Below are positions 46,713 to 56,115 of a stretch of DNA of 64,000 nucleotides, in pieces. Each line of letters begins with the position of its first letter. The stretch's first letter is position 1. The position numbers were made by a program, and so were the translations under genes. Location of the stretch: positions 213,571-277,570 of the forward strand of contig NZ_KB850112.1 of NCBI RefSeq assembly GCF_000369625.1. The letters are read 5' to 3'. The stretch comes from Acinetobacter variabilis (lineage in GTDB: Bacteria; Pseudomonadota; Gammaproteobacteria; Pseudomonadales; Moraxellaceae). Below the pieces are notes generated by a model, which ran no database searches, was not told the origin of the DNA, and was given only the letters and a program-made list of their open reading frames with translations.

Positions 46713-48089
46713 ATGGCTTATCAATCTATTAATCCATTTACCAATCAAAAATTGAAAGACTACCCATCGCATAGCGATCAAGATATTCAACATGCACTCG
46801 ATACTGCAGAAAAAATCCTGAAGTCGGATTGGACTCAACACGTAGATACCCGAATTGAGGTACTTCGTAAACTGGCAAGCAACATGCGGGAACGCAAGTC
46901 AGAACTGGCTAAAATCATGACGCTGGATATGGGTAAGCTGATCAAGCAGAGTGAAGGTGAAATCGAAACCTGCGCCAAAATTGCTGAATACTATGCTGAT
47001 CATGCCAAAGAGTTTTTAGCGCCAGTTTCTTATGAAACGGAACTGGGAGAAGCTTGGGTAGAACATCATCCCTTAGGAATTATTATGGCGGTAGAGCCTT
47101 GGAACTTCCCATTCTATCAATTGATGCGTGTCTTTGCCCCGAACTGCGCAATTGGTAACCCTGTGGTAGCCAAGCATGCCAGCATCGTTCCGCAATGTGC
47201 TGAAGCCTTTGAACGGTTGATTCTTGATGCAGGCGCACCGAAAGGTGTGTGGACTAATCTGTTTATCAGTAGTGATCAGGTCGCAGATATTATCGCAGAT
47301 CCACGTGTACAAGGCGTTGCTCTTACGGGATCAGAAGGTGCAGGGCGTGCAGTAGCGGGGCAGGCCGGTAAACATGTCACCAAATCCACATTAGAATTGG
47401 GTGGTAATGATGTATTCATTGTGCTGGATGATGCTGATCTGGAAAAAGCGATCAAAATTGGCTGTCAGGCACGCGTTAATAACACGGGGCAAGTTTGTAC
47501 AGCAGCTAAACGTTTTATCCTGCATGAGAAAATTGCAGAACAATTTAAAGCGGGCATGCTCGAGGTCTTTGAAGGCTTAAAAATTGGTGATCCATTGGAT
47601 TCTGAAACTACTCTTGGCCCACTGTCTTCAGCAGATGCGTTGGAAAAACTGACCAAGCAGGTGGATAAAGCTGTAGAGAATGGCGCGAAAGTTTTGACTG
47701 GTGGTAAGCCTTATGAACATGAAGGTAATTTCTATCAGCCAACTATTCTGGAAAATATCAGCCGTGATAATCCGGCTTGGTATGAAGAATTCTTTGGCCC
47801 GGTCGCTCAAATTTATGTGGCAAAAGATGAAGATGAAATTGTATCGATTGCCAATGATTCCAATTATGGTCTCGGAGGCGTGATTCATTCACAAAATATT
47901 GAGCGGGCGAAAAAGCTGGCTTCACGTGTAGAAACCGGCATGATCTGGATTAACTGGTATACCGACACTGCGCCAGAGCTACCATTTGGCGGGATCAAAA
48001 ATTCAGGTTATGGTCATGAACTTTCAATTGATGGTTTCAAAGAATTTGTGCAGAAACGATTGGTAGTGGTGAAAAGCCCAAAAAAATAA
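46713..48089 (+). CDS. NAD-dependent succinate-semialdehyde dehydrogenase
   Basis: A 458-aa aldehyde dehydrogenase oxidising succinate semialdehyde to succinate. The Rossmann region has GIIMAVEPWNFPFYQLMRVF, general base Glu in STLELGGNDVFIVL, nucleophile Cys in NNTGQVCTAAKRF and EEFFGPVAQIY. The subfamily call rests on overall resemblance to SSADH and not on a unique residue. AAGGGA at good spacing supports ATG 46713 over the upstream TTG 46695. The 250 bp between the IS and this gene hold its promoter and no visible gene. Confidence 0.85.
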   Translation: MAYQSINPFTNQKLKDYPSHSDQDIQHALDTAEKILKSDWTQHVDTRIEVLRKLASNMRERKSELAKIMTLDMGKLIKQSEGEIETCAKIAEYYADHAKEFLAPVSYETELGEAWVEHHPLGIIMAVEPWNFPFYQLMRVFAPNCAIGNPVVAKHASIVPQCAEAFERLILDAGAPKGVWTNLFISSDQVADIIADPRVQGVALTGSEGAGRAVAGQAGKHVTKSTLELGGNDVFIVLDDADLEKAIKIGCQARVNNTGQVCTAAKRFILHEKIAEQFKAGMLEVFEGLKIGDPLDSETTLGPLSSADALEKLTKQVDKAVENGAKVLTGGKPYEHEGNFYQPTILENISRDNPAWYEEFFGPVAQIYVAKDEDEIVSIANDSNYGLGGVIHSQNIERAKKLASRVETGMIWINWYTDTAPELPFGGIKNSGYGHELSIDGFKEFVQKRLVVVKSPKK

Positions 48090-48107
48090 TATTGAATTTT
48101 TAAAATA

Positions 48108-48137
48108 AAGAAGCCACTTAAACAGTGGCTTCTTTTT
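48108..48137 (+). terminator. Terminator after the dehydrogenase gene
   Basis: AAGAAGCCACT pairs with AGTGGCTTCTT, followed by a T-run. It lies between convergent genes. Confidence 0.88.
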
Positions 48138-48157
48138 GAACGAGATATCAACGTAAA

Positions 48158-48763
48158 TCAGGTGTTTTCTGGTTCAGCTTCTGATGAAGCGTCTTTATCT
48201 GGGTTTTGAATCAGCATGCCTGCTAGTTTAAGCATTTCAGCTTGCACACTGACCATCTGGCTTTCAATTTTCTTTAAATCAACCTGGCTGAAATCGACCT
48301 GGCCATTCAGTAAAGGAGAAGCCAGAACCTGTTGATTGGCACTCATGATATTGCTACGTACCTGATCAATTTCCTGACTTTTTAAATTCAGTTCACTTAA
48401 GGCCTGATTAAAGCCTGTCAACTGTTGTTGTAACTTGCCTGCTGTAGCTTGCAGTTGCTGGGTATCTTTAGTATCTACCGCAGTTTGCAGATCAGTTTGG
48501 GTCTGCTTTAACTGTTCAACATAACTGCCTGCCTTGAATTGCAGATCAGCCACATCACGCACCATATAAAACATATTGCCAGACTTCAGCTCTGTTTGCG
48601 CAGTCGTCGTGCGATCACTTTGCTGTGCAGGTTCAAGATCAGTAGAAAGAGTACTTTGTTCTTGCTCGACCGGTGCTTCGGTCGCCTGTTCACAGCCCAT
48701 TAATAAAATGCCTGAGCTAAATAATGCAAAAGGAAGAAGAGCATTTACAAGAATCTTGGACAT
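48158..48763 (-). CDS. Lipoprotein with coiled-coil region
   Basis: A 201-aa putative lipoprotein: signal VNALLPFALFSSGILLMGCE with lipobox LMGC. The mature chain is Gln/Thr-rich and helical (LQAELLKLAGM-like repeats; VEQLKQTQTDLQTAVDTKDT, QQLTGFNQALSELNLKSQEI), so a coiled coil is likely. No family recognised. Single gene. Confidence 0.75.
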   Translation of the reverse strand: MSKILVNALLPFALFSSGILLMGCEQATEAPVEQEQSTLSTDLEPAQQSDRTTTAQTELKSGNMFYMVRDVADLQFKAGSYVEQLKQTQTDLQTAVDTKDTQQLQATAGKLQQQLTGFNQALSELNLKSQEIDQVRSNIMSANQQVLASPLLNGQVDFSQVDLKKIESQMVSVQAEMLKLAGMLIQNPDKDASSEAEPENT

Positions 48764-48881
48764 GAAATCGTGGTCTCGGTGCAGGTGGTTCTAAGGCATG
48801 ACTATAAGAATAAAATGTGGAGATAAAAAAGATTGTTGCAAAGTAATAACAAATATTTTGAATACAAATGATTAAGACATT

Positions 48882-48909
48882 AAAAAAGAGTGCCGAAGCA
48901 CTCTTTTTT
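48882..48909 (-). terminator. Terminator of the RcnB-like gene
   Basis: AAAAAAGAGTGC-CGAA-GCACTCTTTTTT, just past the stop at 48928 on the reverse strand. Confidence 0.88.
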
Positions 48910-48927
48910 CACCGAGGAGGATAAAAC

Positions 48928-49305
48928 TTATCCTGCAATAATTTTGATAATGTTATGGCTCATCACATTGGTCAGGATATAGTCACCATTCACTTTGATC
49001 CATTGCTGGTTTTTACCAGGTTTGCTGAGTCTTTTGTATTTGCTGTGGTCTACCTTGTACACTTTGTTCTGGAACTGAGCTGGTATTTTTTGACCTACGC
49101 GCCAATCGCGTGAAGGATCTATTTTCTTATGTATCTGTTTATGCTGTTGAGCGTGTGCAGGGGATTTATGCTGTGCATGCTGCTGAACATGCGTTTTTTG
49201 TGGCTGATGGTGTTGCGAGTGATGCTCTGGAGCTGCAGCAAAAGCTGAAGTCGCCACAAGTGCACTAGATAATGAAAATATGACTGCTTTTACTAAGTTT
49301 TTCAT
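48928..49305 (-). CDS. RcnB family periplasmic protein, histidine-rich
   Basis: A 125-aa exported protein. Signal peptide MKNLVKAVIFSLSSALVATS followed by AFA. The next 40 residues are extremely rich in His and Gln (PEHHSQHHQPQKTHVQQHAQ), suiting metal binding. The C-terminal domain (DWRVGQKIPAQFQNKVYKVD, then QQWIKVNGDYILTNV) fits the RcnB family, whose E. coli founder modulates nickel/cobalt efflux. Metal specificity here is unknown. Confidence 0.8.
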   Translation of the reverse strand: MKNLVKAVIFSLSSALVATSAFAAAPEHHSQHHQPQKTHVQQHAQHKSPAHAQQHKQIHKKIDPSRDWRVGQKIPAQFQNKVYKVDHSKYKRLSKPGKNQQWIKVNGDYILTNVMSHNIIKIIAG

Positions 49306-49513
49306 GTTTTGAACCTATCGTTATCTCTCTTGGGATAACTGCATATTAGGCTCAACTCATTGATAAATATGGAATGAAGTGTTGTAGAAAAATAAAAATT
49401 AAGTGTAAATCATGGAGGTTTTAGAGCTACGTAAATATGGTTTTAAGTATTTGATTTTAATATAAAGAATAAGTATCTATTCTTGAAATAGATACTTACA
49501 TTACTGTTACAAA

Positions 49514-50059
49514 TTATTTAGCCAATTCTGCATTGATCGTATCTCGCAAGCGAGCATCATCTGCTGGAATATTGGGTGCAAAACGCGCGACCACTTCACC
49601 TTGCTTGTTGACCAGGAATTTTTCAAAGTTCCATAGCACTTCTGGTAATTCATTTGGCGTGTTGCCAAAACTTTTCAGGCGCTCTGCAAAATCTTCGCCG
49701 CCTGTACGTTGCGGCTGAGCTTGGGTCAGATAATGGTAAAGAGGATGCTGATCTTCACCCACGACAGAGATCTTGGAGAATAGCGGGAGATCCACATTGT
49801 AGTGCAGACTGCAGAACTGCTAGATTTCCTCGTCTGTGCCCGGTTCCTGACCTTTAAAGTTATTCGCAGGAAAAGCCAGAATTTCCAGTCCTTCGGTTTT
49901 TTTCTCATTATAAAGTTTTTGCAGTCTTTCATATTGTGGGGTTAAACCACATTTCGATGCGACATTCACAATCAGCAGGACTTTGTCCTGATAACTGGAC
50001 AGAGTCGTATTTTCTCCAGTGACGGTTTTTACCGGAATCTCATAAATGGACTGACTCAT
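49514..50059 (-). pseudogene. Glutathione peroxidase copy broken by an amber codon
   Basis: One 181-codon frame from 50059 (MSQSIYEIPVKTVTGENTTL) to 49514 is complete except for a TAG at 49820-49822, after GQEPGTDEEI. The intact tandem copy reads EKEIQEFCSLNY there, so the lost residue is Gln (CAG to TAG). Catalytic Cys is in VASKCGLTPQYE and the Trp-Asn pair in VLWNFEKFLVNK. The usual FPCNQF segment is FPANNF. The product would stop at 79 residues, keeping the cysteine but losing the Trp-Asn half. Confidence 0.85.
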
Positions 50060-50231
50060 ATTATTTCGCTCGAGTTGTTATGGAAATAGACTCATGTTTT
50101 ATCGGGTCTGGGCGGTTTCAGTAAACATAAATTTTAGATAAGTTTTTGAAAAGAGTATGAAATTCAATGTTCATGCCTATGAGTCAGGTCGGCTAAACTG
50201 GTCATCAGTTGCAACCGACCTATTAAAAGAC

Positions 50232-50774
50232 TTATTTAGCAAGCTCAGCATTGATTGCATCCAGCAGGCGTGAATCATCTGCCGTGATATCCGGTGCAAA
50301 ACGTGCAACGACTTCACCCTGTTTGTTCACCAGGAACTTTTCAAAGTTCCAGAGGACTTCAGGTGGTTCATTTGGAGTCAGGCCATAGTCGACCAGATCT
50401 TTCCACCACGGACCTTCACCGATACGTTCTGGCACAGCTTGAGTCAAAGTAGCATACAAAGGATGTTTAGCTTCACCCACGACCGGAATTTTAGCAAACA
50501 GCGGGAAATCCACCTGATAGTTCAGGGAACAGAATTCCTGAATTTCCTTTTCACTTCCAGGTTCCTGTTCCAGAAAATCATTGGAAGGGAAGCCTAGAAT
50601 TTCCAGCCCTTGTTCTTTTTTCTGCTGATAGAGTTTTTGCAGACCTTCATATTGTGGGGTCAGGCCGCATTTAGAGGCTACGTTTACAATCAGTACCACC
50701 TTGCCCTGATACAGGTTCAGCGTGGTTTCTTCACCCTGAATGGTCGCAACCGGAATGTCATATACAGATGCCAT
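50232..50774 (-). CDS. Glutathione peroxidase family thiol peroxidase
   Basis: A 180-aa GPx-like enzyme reducing peroxides with thiol donors. The peroxidatic Cys is in NVASKCGLTPQYEGLQ and the Trp/Asn site in VLWNFEKFLVNKQGEVVARF. The segment that normally reads FPCNQF is FPSNDFLEQEPGS, so both the usual second Cys and the tetrad Gln are replaced. There is no signal peptide. It stands 172 bp upstream of the broken tandem paralogue and is probably the source of remaining activity. Confidence 0.9.
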   Translation of the reverse strand: MASVYDIPVATIQGEETTLNLYQGKVVLIVNVASKCGLTPQYEGLQKLYQQKKEQGLEILGFPSNDFLEQEPGSEKEIQEFCSLNYQVDFPLFAKIPVVGEAKHPLYATLTQAVPERIGEGPWWKDLVDYGLTPNEPPEVLWNFEKFLVNKQGEVVARFAPDITADDSRLLDAINAELAK

Positions 50775-51101
50775 GTGTTTATCCTAAAGTGATTTATTAT
50801 CGTTCTCTGTTGTAACGGGCTTTGCCCAATCCCGCAAGACCCATTACTGCGGCTTTTGACAGATTTTTGTATAGCGCTGTGTCAACGCAGCATATTTTAA
50901 GCAGGTACTGGATTGAAGCAGGGCTGAATGATGGGACGATCTTGAACAGAACAACATTTCGCAGCAGTACACTGCCCCAAAACGCTTAAATTGGACTAGA
51001 ATGAGGGCGCAAGGAAAGTTTAAAAATAAAGTGAAAAGGCATTCATTCAGAGCAGGAAGCAGAGTCTGCTTCAGGTCTATCGACTCAACAAGGAACAGAA
51101 T

Positions 51102-52013
51102 ATGACACAGCAAGAAAAAATGCTGTCTTGGGTCATTCTTTTACCGGTCAGTGCGGTACTGATCTGGTCACTGAATATTGTCGTGACCCGCTATGTGACG
51201 GACTTTATTTCGCCGGTGAGCATCAGTTTTTATCGCTGGTTTTTTGCCTTTCTGATTCTGACCCCGTTTATTCTGCCGCGAGTGATTCGTGAACGTGCCC
51301 TGATCGTCCCGCATCTGAAACAGCTGGCAGTGCTGAGTGCATTTGGTCTGGTGCTGTATCAGGGCCTGGCGTATACCGCCGCACATTACACCACCGCCAC
51401 CAATATGGGCATTATTAATGCCTTTATTCCAATTTTCACCATTTTTGTGTCGATGCTGATTCTGCGCGATATCCCGAATCGCTATGCGATTATTGGCAGT
51501 CTGTTGTCCTTTGCCGGGCTGATCTATGTGATGGGGCAGGGTAATCCGTGGGGGCTGTTGCATGCTGGCGGCCAGTGGGGTGATCTGCTGATGATTATTG
51601 CCGTATTTTTCTATGCCTTTTACGGGGTCTTTCTGAAAAAATGGCAGCTGCAGATTCCGCTCATGCTGAGCCTGTATGTGCAGATTCTATTTGCATTGCT
51701 GTATCACCTGCCGTTTGTGGCGTGGTTGGGTCTAGATGTCATTAATCTGGCCAATGCTGGCAGCGTCATCTACGCCAGTATTTTCCCGTCACTGATTGCA
51801 CCTTTGCTGTGGATGATGGCGATTCAGCGTCTGGGGCCGAACCGTACCAGTATCTTTATGAACCTGATGCCGGTGTTTACTGCTTTAATTGCCTTGGTCT
51901 GGTTAAAAGAGGCCTGGACCATTTATCACAGTATTGGTGGGGCGATTATTCTGTTCGGCATTGTACTGGCCCAGAAAAAAACCATGGCGCCGGTGCTGCT
52001 AAAAGCCAAATAA
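51102..52013 (+). CDS. DMT superfamily (EamA) transporter
   Basis: A 303-aa inner-membrane protein with ten hydrophobic helices arranged as two EamA repeats (SLNIVVTRYVTDFISPVSIS; MGIINAFIPIFTIFVSMLIL in the first, IYASIFPSLIAPLLWMMAIQ and GPNRTSIFMNLMPVFTALIA in the second). Substrate unknown; family members export amino acids or other metabolites. The gene looks more GC-rich, with more C/G-ending codons, than its neighbours. Confidence 0.88.
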   Translation: MTQQEKMLSWVILLPVSAVLIWSLNIVVTRYVTDFISPVSISFYRWFFAFLILTPFILPRVIRERALIVPHLKQLAVLSAFGLVLYQGLAYTAAHYTTATNMGIINAFIPIFTIFVSMLILRDIPNRYAIIGSLLSFAGLIYVMGQGNPWGLLHAGGQWGDLLMIIAVFFYAFYGVFLKKWQLQIPLMLSLYVQILFALLYHLPFVAWLGLDVINLANAGSVIYASIFPSLIAPLLWMMAIQRLGPNRTSIFMNLMPVFTALIALVWLKEAWTIYHSIGGAIILFGIVLAQKKTMAPVLLKAK

Positions 52014-52235
52014 TTGCCTAAAAAACGAACAAACAAACTTAGTTTTTTTGCTTGAATGATCTCGTAAATAAAGACAAATAGACTTTAGTCGAGGATGGGA
52101 GGTTTTAGGTTCTTTAAAAAGCACTTTAAAAAGAGCAAGATAATTTGAATTTTTTTAAAATAATGATTGATTAATCATAGGTTTAAGCTGCTTTTTAAGA
52201 GCTAAAATATATTTGTTTTTTTTAAACTGTTCGCC

Positions 52236-52362
52236 CATAATACGCTCCATCGCAGATCAGCAACTGTTGCTGAAATGTCCAGAGATTTCGATACCCTCTG
52301 GATGTGATTGATACACATCCTTTTTTATGCTCAACCATCCCTATATGGTTGAGCTTTTTTTT
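52236..52362 (+). ncRNA. Candidate small RNA with two tandem terminators
   Basis: In a 397-bp gap with no plus-strand gene downstream there is a good sigma70 promoter: TTGTTT at 52213-52218, 17 bp, CATAAT at 52236-52241. About 60-75 bp later come two strong hairpins: GGATGTG/CACATCC with T6 (52300-52326) and GCTCAACCA/TGGTTGAGC with T8 (52329-52362). A third stem, CCAGAG/CTCTGG (52279-52301), overlaps the first terminator. A transcript starting near 52248 would be about 80 or 115 nt. No ORF of note. Expression is unproven. Confidence 0.5.
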
Positions 52363-52410
52363 GTCTTAAAACTTTAGTCGACTTGAAAAGAAAAATGACT
52401 GAGCAAAGGC

Positions 52411-52980
52411 TCAGTCACGAATAATTTCACCTGTTACGGCATCAATAATCCGGCTTGGTTTCTGGCTCAGTCCCAGATCACCATTCAGATAATTCAGATC
52501 CTGACCAAAATAACGCATGGCATCTTGCAGGGAACGTGCAGGTTCTAAGCCGGCAGGATTGGCACTGGTTGAAACAATAAAACCGCCAAAAGCCTGACAC
52601 AAGGCTACACAAAGAGGATGAGTGGTCACGCGCACTGCCACTTTAGGGTGTTTGCCTTTAATCCAGCCTGGAATATCGTCATTGGCAGGGAGTAGCCAGG
52701 TGGTCGCCCGGTCTGTAGGTCGATCATTACTCCAGGACTCAATTACTTTTTCACGCATTTCTTCACTTAGATCCTGAAGTAAATGTTCCACTTGTAAAAT
52801 ATGAGCTGCGAGTAAAATCACGCCTTTTTCAATCGGGCGCTGTTTTAAGGTTAAAATCTGGTGAAATGCCTGTTTATTATAGGGGTCGCAACCTAAACCC
52901 CAAACAGCCTCTGTAGGGTATGCCAAGACCTGTGCAGCTTTGAGACATTCAGCTGCTTCGGCAACAGAGGTGGTGATCAT
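52411..52980 (-). CDS. tsaC: Threonylcarbamoyl-AMP synthase
   Basis: A 189-aa YrdC/Sua5-type enzyme making threonylcarbamoyl-adenylate for the t6A modification of ANN-decoding tRNAs. The RNA/nucleotide-binding core contains VLAYPTEAVWGLGCDPYNKQ, LTLKQRPIEKGVILLAA, VAVRVTTHPLCVALCQAFGG and IVSTSANPAGLEPARSL. It lies 40 bp downstream of the dprA frame, a common arrangement. Confidence 0.95.
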   Translation of the reverse strand: MITTSVAEAAECLKAAQVLAYPTEAVWGLGCDPYNKQAFHQILTLKQRPIEKGVILLAAHILQVEHLLQDLSEEMREKVIESWSNDRPTDRATTWLLPANDDIPGWIKGKHPKVAVRVTTHPLCVALCQAFGGFIVSTSANPAGLEPARSLQDAMRYFGQDLNYLNGDLGLSQKPSRIIDAVTGEIIRD

Positions 52981-53020
52981 GTGTATACCTTATCAAAACA
53001 AGAAGTGTCTATTGTGAACC

Positions 53021-54160
53021 TTATTTATGCGGACGACAACGTAGATACATGCCGGCTTGCTGGGTGCAAAAGCCAAGTAGCTCCAGTTCCATCAATTGAC
53101 CGGTGAGAGAAGAAACATCCTGTTGCAGATGATGACTGAGATGATCCAAGTCCTGTCCGACCCAGTCCAGCTGGTTATAAAGTCTGAGCAAATGAGGCGG
53201 TATGTGTGCAGGAAGTTCATCCGCCATGTCATGTTGTACTTCATTTTGTAAGGCTTGCCATTGGGTCGCCAGTGCCAGTTCTTCAATCACCTGTTGCGGA
53301 TGATCAATCAGAATCGCGCCTTCACGAATCAGCTGATGGCAACCTTTATGATATTCACTATAAATATGTCCCGGAATGGCAAATACAGTCTTGCCTTGTT
53401 CGGCAGCCAGTTTGGCCGTAATCAGAGAGCCGCTTTTTAAGGTCGCTTCAGCCACAATGACCCCGAGACTTAAGCCACTGACAATCCTGTTACGCCGTGG
53501 AAAGTGATGCTGCAACGGTGGGGTTTCTGGTAGAAACTAGGTAATGACGGCACCACCATGCGCAATAATCTCCTGGCGCAATTGTGCATGTTGAGAAGGG
53601 TAGGTCTGATCCAGTCCGGTTCCCATCACCGCAATGGTTCCCTGATGTTTTAATCCTGCCCGATGAGCAGCTTCATCTATGCCTTGTGCTAATCCACTAT
53701 TAATATAGAAACCCTGTTCACTCAAATAAAAAGAAAAATCATAGGCTACTTGCCGGCCATGAGGACTCGGCTTGCGACTTCCCACAACTGCAATTTGGGC
53801 TTGTAGCAGGGTATCCGGCTCACCTTGGCCAAAAATAATCGGTGGTTTGTCTACATAGTGGCTGAGTTGCTGCGGATAGTGCAGATCATGGTAGAGTAGA
53901 ACAAAATCACTATCTCGCTGAACTTTTTCCAGACAGCGCTGAAATTTCTGTTGTGATTCTGGAAGCGAGAAGTCTTTTAAGCGTTGGACATGATTGGCAT
54001 GAATGCCAAGCGCCTGCCAGGTAGGCACCTGATCAGGCCGTATGGCTGTGGTCAGACTTGAATAATGCTGACTGATTTTATAGAAGCTCGAAAGAGAATG
54101 CTGAACTAGATACCATAACGTCAGTGTTTCCAGTTGCACGCGTGATAAAGAGTTCAGCAT
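53021..54160 (-). pseudogene. dprA: DNA-processing protein DprA interrupted by an amber codon
   Basis: A 379-residue frame from 54160 to 53021 is intact except for TAG at 53537-53539. Before it are AQIAVVGSRKPSPHGRQVAY, SGLAQGIDEAAHRAG and VMGTGLDQTYP; after it, FLPETPPLQHHFPRRNRIVS then GLSLGVIVAEATLKSGSLIT and the C-terminal DprA_WH domain. The TAG falls where the family has Glu (SEFP), so GAG to TAG is likely. DprA loads RecA on incoming single strands in natural transformation. The truncated 207-residue product lacks half of the Rossmann fold, so competence should be impaired. Confidence 0.9.
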
Positions 54161-54217
54161 ATCGAGACCTATATGTGTGTCTTCTTATTCTTTCAGTTGT
54201 AAAGTTAGATCAATCTA

Positions 54218-55378
54218 TTATTCATCTAACAATGGCGCTTGAATATTGGCACCCACCTTGATAGGTAACTCACTTTCCAGCACATAAGCATAGCTCAGCT
54301 GGTCAAAAGTTTTAAAGACCATCACATTGCCAATGCGCTCACCTGGAAGCTGTACGCGCTCTTTGGTTTTCGGATCAGTCACGACTTCACCTTTCTGGTT
54401 TACGCTAAAGACATGACCAGTCTGAACCCCATGTGCCGTACCACGGTCAATCGTCACGACACTATGACGTGCTGCTGTACCAATTGAACCCAGTACACGC
54501 ACAATCTGACCACCAGCAACCGTATTTTCTGCATTCACTGGATAGAACAGGGTAGGCAACATCGGATCGTATTCAGGTAATACACGGTCACCACGACGCA
54601 CTTCGGCATTGTAGCTATCTGTCAATTCCAGCGTGGTAACATCACCTTCGCCACGTACTGCGATTCCGGAAGCAACCTGTTGCAGCTCTAGAGCAGCCGT
54701 GTATTTCTTGCCATTTGCATCGGTAAAGACATAAGGGTCTGCTTCACGATACACCGCATAACGCTGGCCAACCACCAGACCGTTACCACGGGCATAGACC
54801 TTCTGGCCTTTACCTGCCAGTACGCGCTGGTCTGCGGTACCGAGAATGTAAGGCGTGCCTTGAACTGAATCAGCTGCCACAATGGTATAGCGTTCAAGCC
54901 ATTGCTGGATGTGCGCTAATGGAATCACTGGAATCGTATTATTTAAAGATTCAACGCGAACCTGTGGTTGTAGTGAAGTACTACCGATATAACGACTGAT
55001 GATACCTTCACAGCCATCACCTTCGTCTTTACCGATAATTGGACGACCTTGATAGTCACACATCAACAGGCGATCACCTGGAAAAATCCAATGTGGATTT
55101 TTCACGTGCTTGTTACTGGCCCAGATTTCTGGCCAACGCACCGGATTTTTTAAGAAACGTTTTGAAATATCCCACAATGTATCGCCTTTTTTGACCACGT
55201 AGACATTAGGCGCACTGGCTTTTAAAGCAGGTGGATTGACGTTGCGGGCAGGAGCTGCCTCGGCTGAATATATTGTCCCCATACTCACTCCGACACAAAC
55301 TGCCAGTGCGAGCATTTGATTTTTTAACCCCAAGGCACTAAAAAATGGCATGCCCTTCAAAACCTTTTTCATTATCAT
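54218..55378 (-). CDS. LysM domain envelope protein
   Basis: A 386-aa exported protein. N-terminal signal MLALAVCVGVSMGTIYSAEA, then a LysM motif (YVVKKGDTLWDISKRFLKNP, about 60-105) that binds peptidoglycan, with IWASNKHVKNPHWIFPGDRL completing the module. The remaining 270 residues are beta-rich with repeats of the type GDVTTLELTDSYNAEVRRGD, of unknown function. The gene lies between dprA and the divergent def, a conserved neighbourhood in this genus as far as I know. Confidence 0.87.
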   Translation of the reverse strand: MIMKKVLKGMPFFSALGLKNQMLALAVCVGVSMGTIYSAEAAPARNVNPPALKASAPNVYVVKKGDTLWDISKRFLKNPVRWPEIWASNKHVKNPHWIFPGDRLLMCDYQGRPIIGKDEGDGCEGIISRYIGSTSLQPQVRVESLNNTIPVIPLAHIQQWLERYTIVAADSVQGTPYILGTADQRVLAGKGQKVYARGNGLVVGQRYAVYREADPYVFTDANGKKYTAALELQQVASGIAVRGEGDVTTLELTDSYNAEVRRGDRVLPEYDPMLPTLFYPVNAENTVAGGQIVRVLGSIGTAARHSVVTIDRGTAHGVQTGHVFSVNQKGEVVTDPKTKERVQLPGERIGNVMVFKTFDQLSYAYVLESELPIKVGANIQAPLLDE

Positions 55379-55492
55379 AATTCCTAAAATTATGTGCGTA
55401 ATTGCGTTATAATAACGATCTTACACACATTTTTTTGATGAAGCATTCCCTTCATTTGGTTTTTTGATCAATGGCATAATTGAGGACGCAGT

Positions 55493-56023
55493 ATGGCCTT
55501 ATTACCTATTTTAAGTTTCCCGGATCCCCGTCTTCGTACCATTGCACAACCAGTCGAAGAAGTTACTGATGAAATTCGTCAGCTCGCTGCAGATATGTTT
55601 GAAACCATGTATGAAGCGCCAGGCATCGGACTCGCCGCGACCCAAGTCGATCGTCATATTCAGCTGATTGTGATGGACCTGTCTGAAAACAAAGATCAAC
55701 CCATGGTGTTCATTAACCCCAAAATCACACCATTGACTGAAGAAACACAGCCTTATGAAGAGGGCTGTCTATCAGTTCCTCAAATATACGATAAAGTTGA
55801 GCGTCCGTCACGCGTAAAAATTGAGGCAATTGGTCTGGATGGTCAACCCTTTGAACAAGAGGCTGATGGACTTCTCGCTGTGTGCATCCAACATGAAATG
55901 GATCACTTAAATGGTAAGCTTTTTGTGGATTATCTGTCGCCATTAAAACGTCAGCGTGCCCGTGAAAAAGTAGAAAAACTGGTTCGCCAGCGCAATAAGG
56001 AAAAAGTTGCAGTTAAACGCTAA
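55493..56023 (+). CDS. def: Peptide deformylase
   Basis: A 176-aa metallohydrolase removing the N-formyl group from nascent proteins. All three motifs are present: [19 protein letters not shown] with the metal Cys, and QHEMDHLNG with the two metal His and catalytic Glu. Full length. The usual partner fmt is not downstream here; a DUF2946 gene follows. Confidence 0.96.
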   Translation: MALLPILSFPDPRLRTIAQPVEEVTDEIRQLAADMFETMYEAPGIGLAATQVDRHIQLIVMDLSENKDQPMVFINPKITPLTEETQPYEEGCLSVPQIYDKVERPSRVKIEAIGLDGQPFEQEADGLLAVCIQHEMDHLNGKLFVDYLSPLKRQRAREKVEKLVRQRNKEKVAVKR

Positions 56024-56115
56024 AATTATTTTCCCAAGCAGTTTTTATGATTCAACAAGCCCAATTTTGATTGGGTTTTGTTATACTCAGCCTAGATAAA
56101 TTTAAGGGTTTGCCT

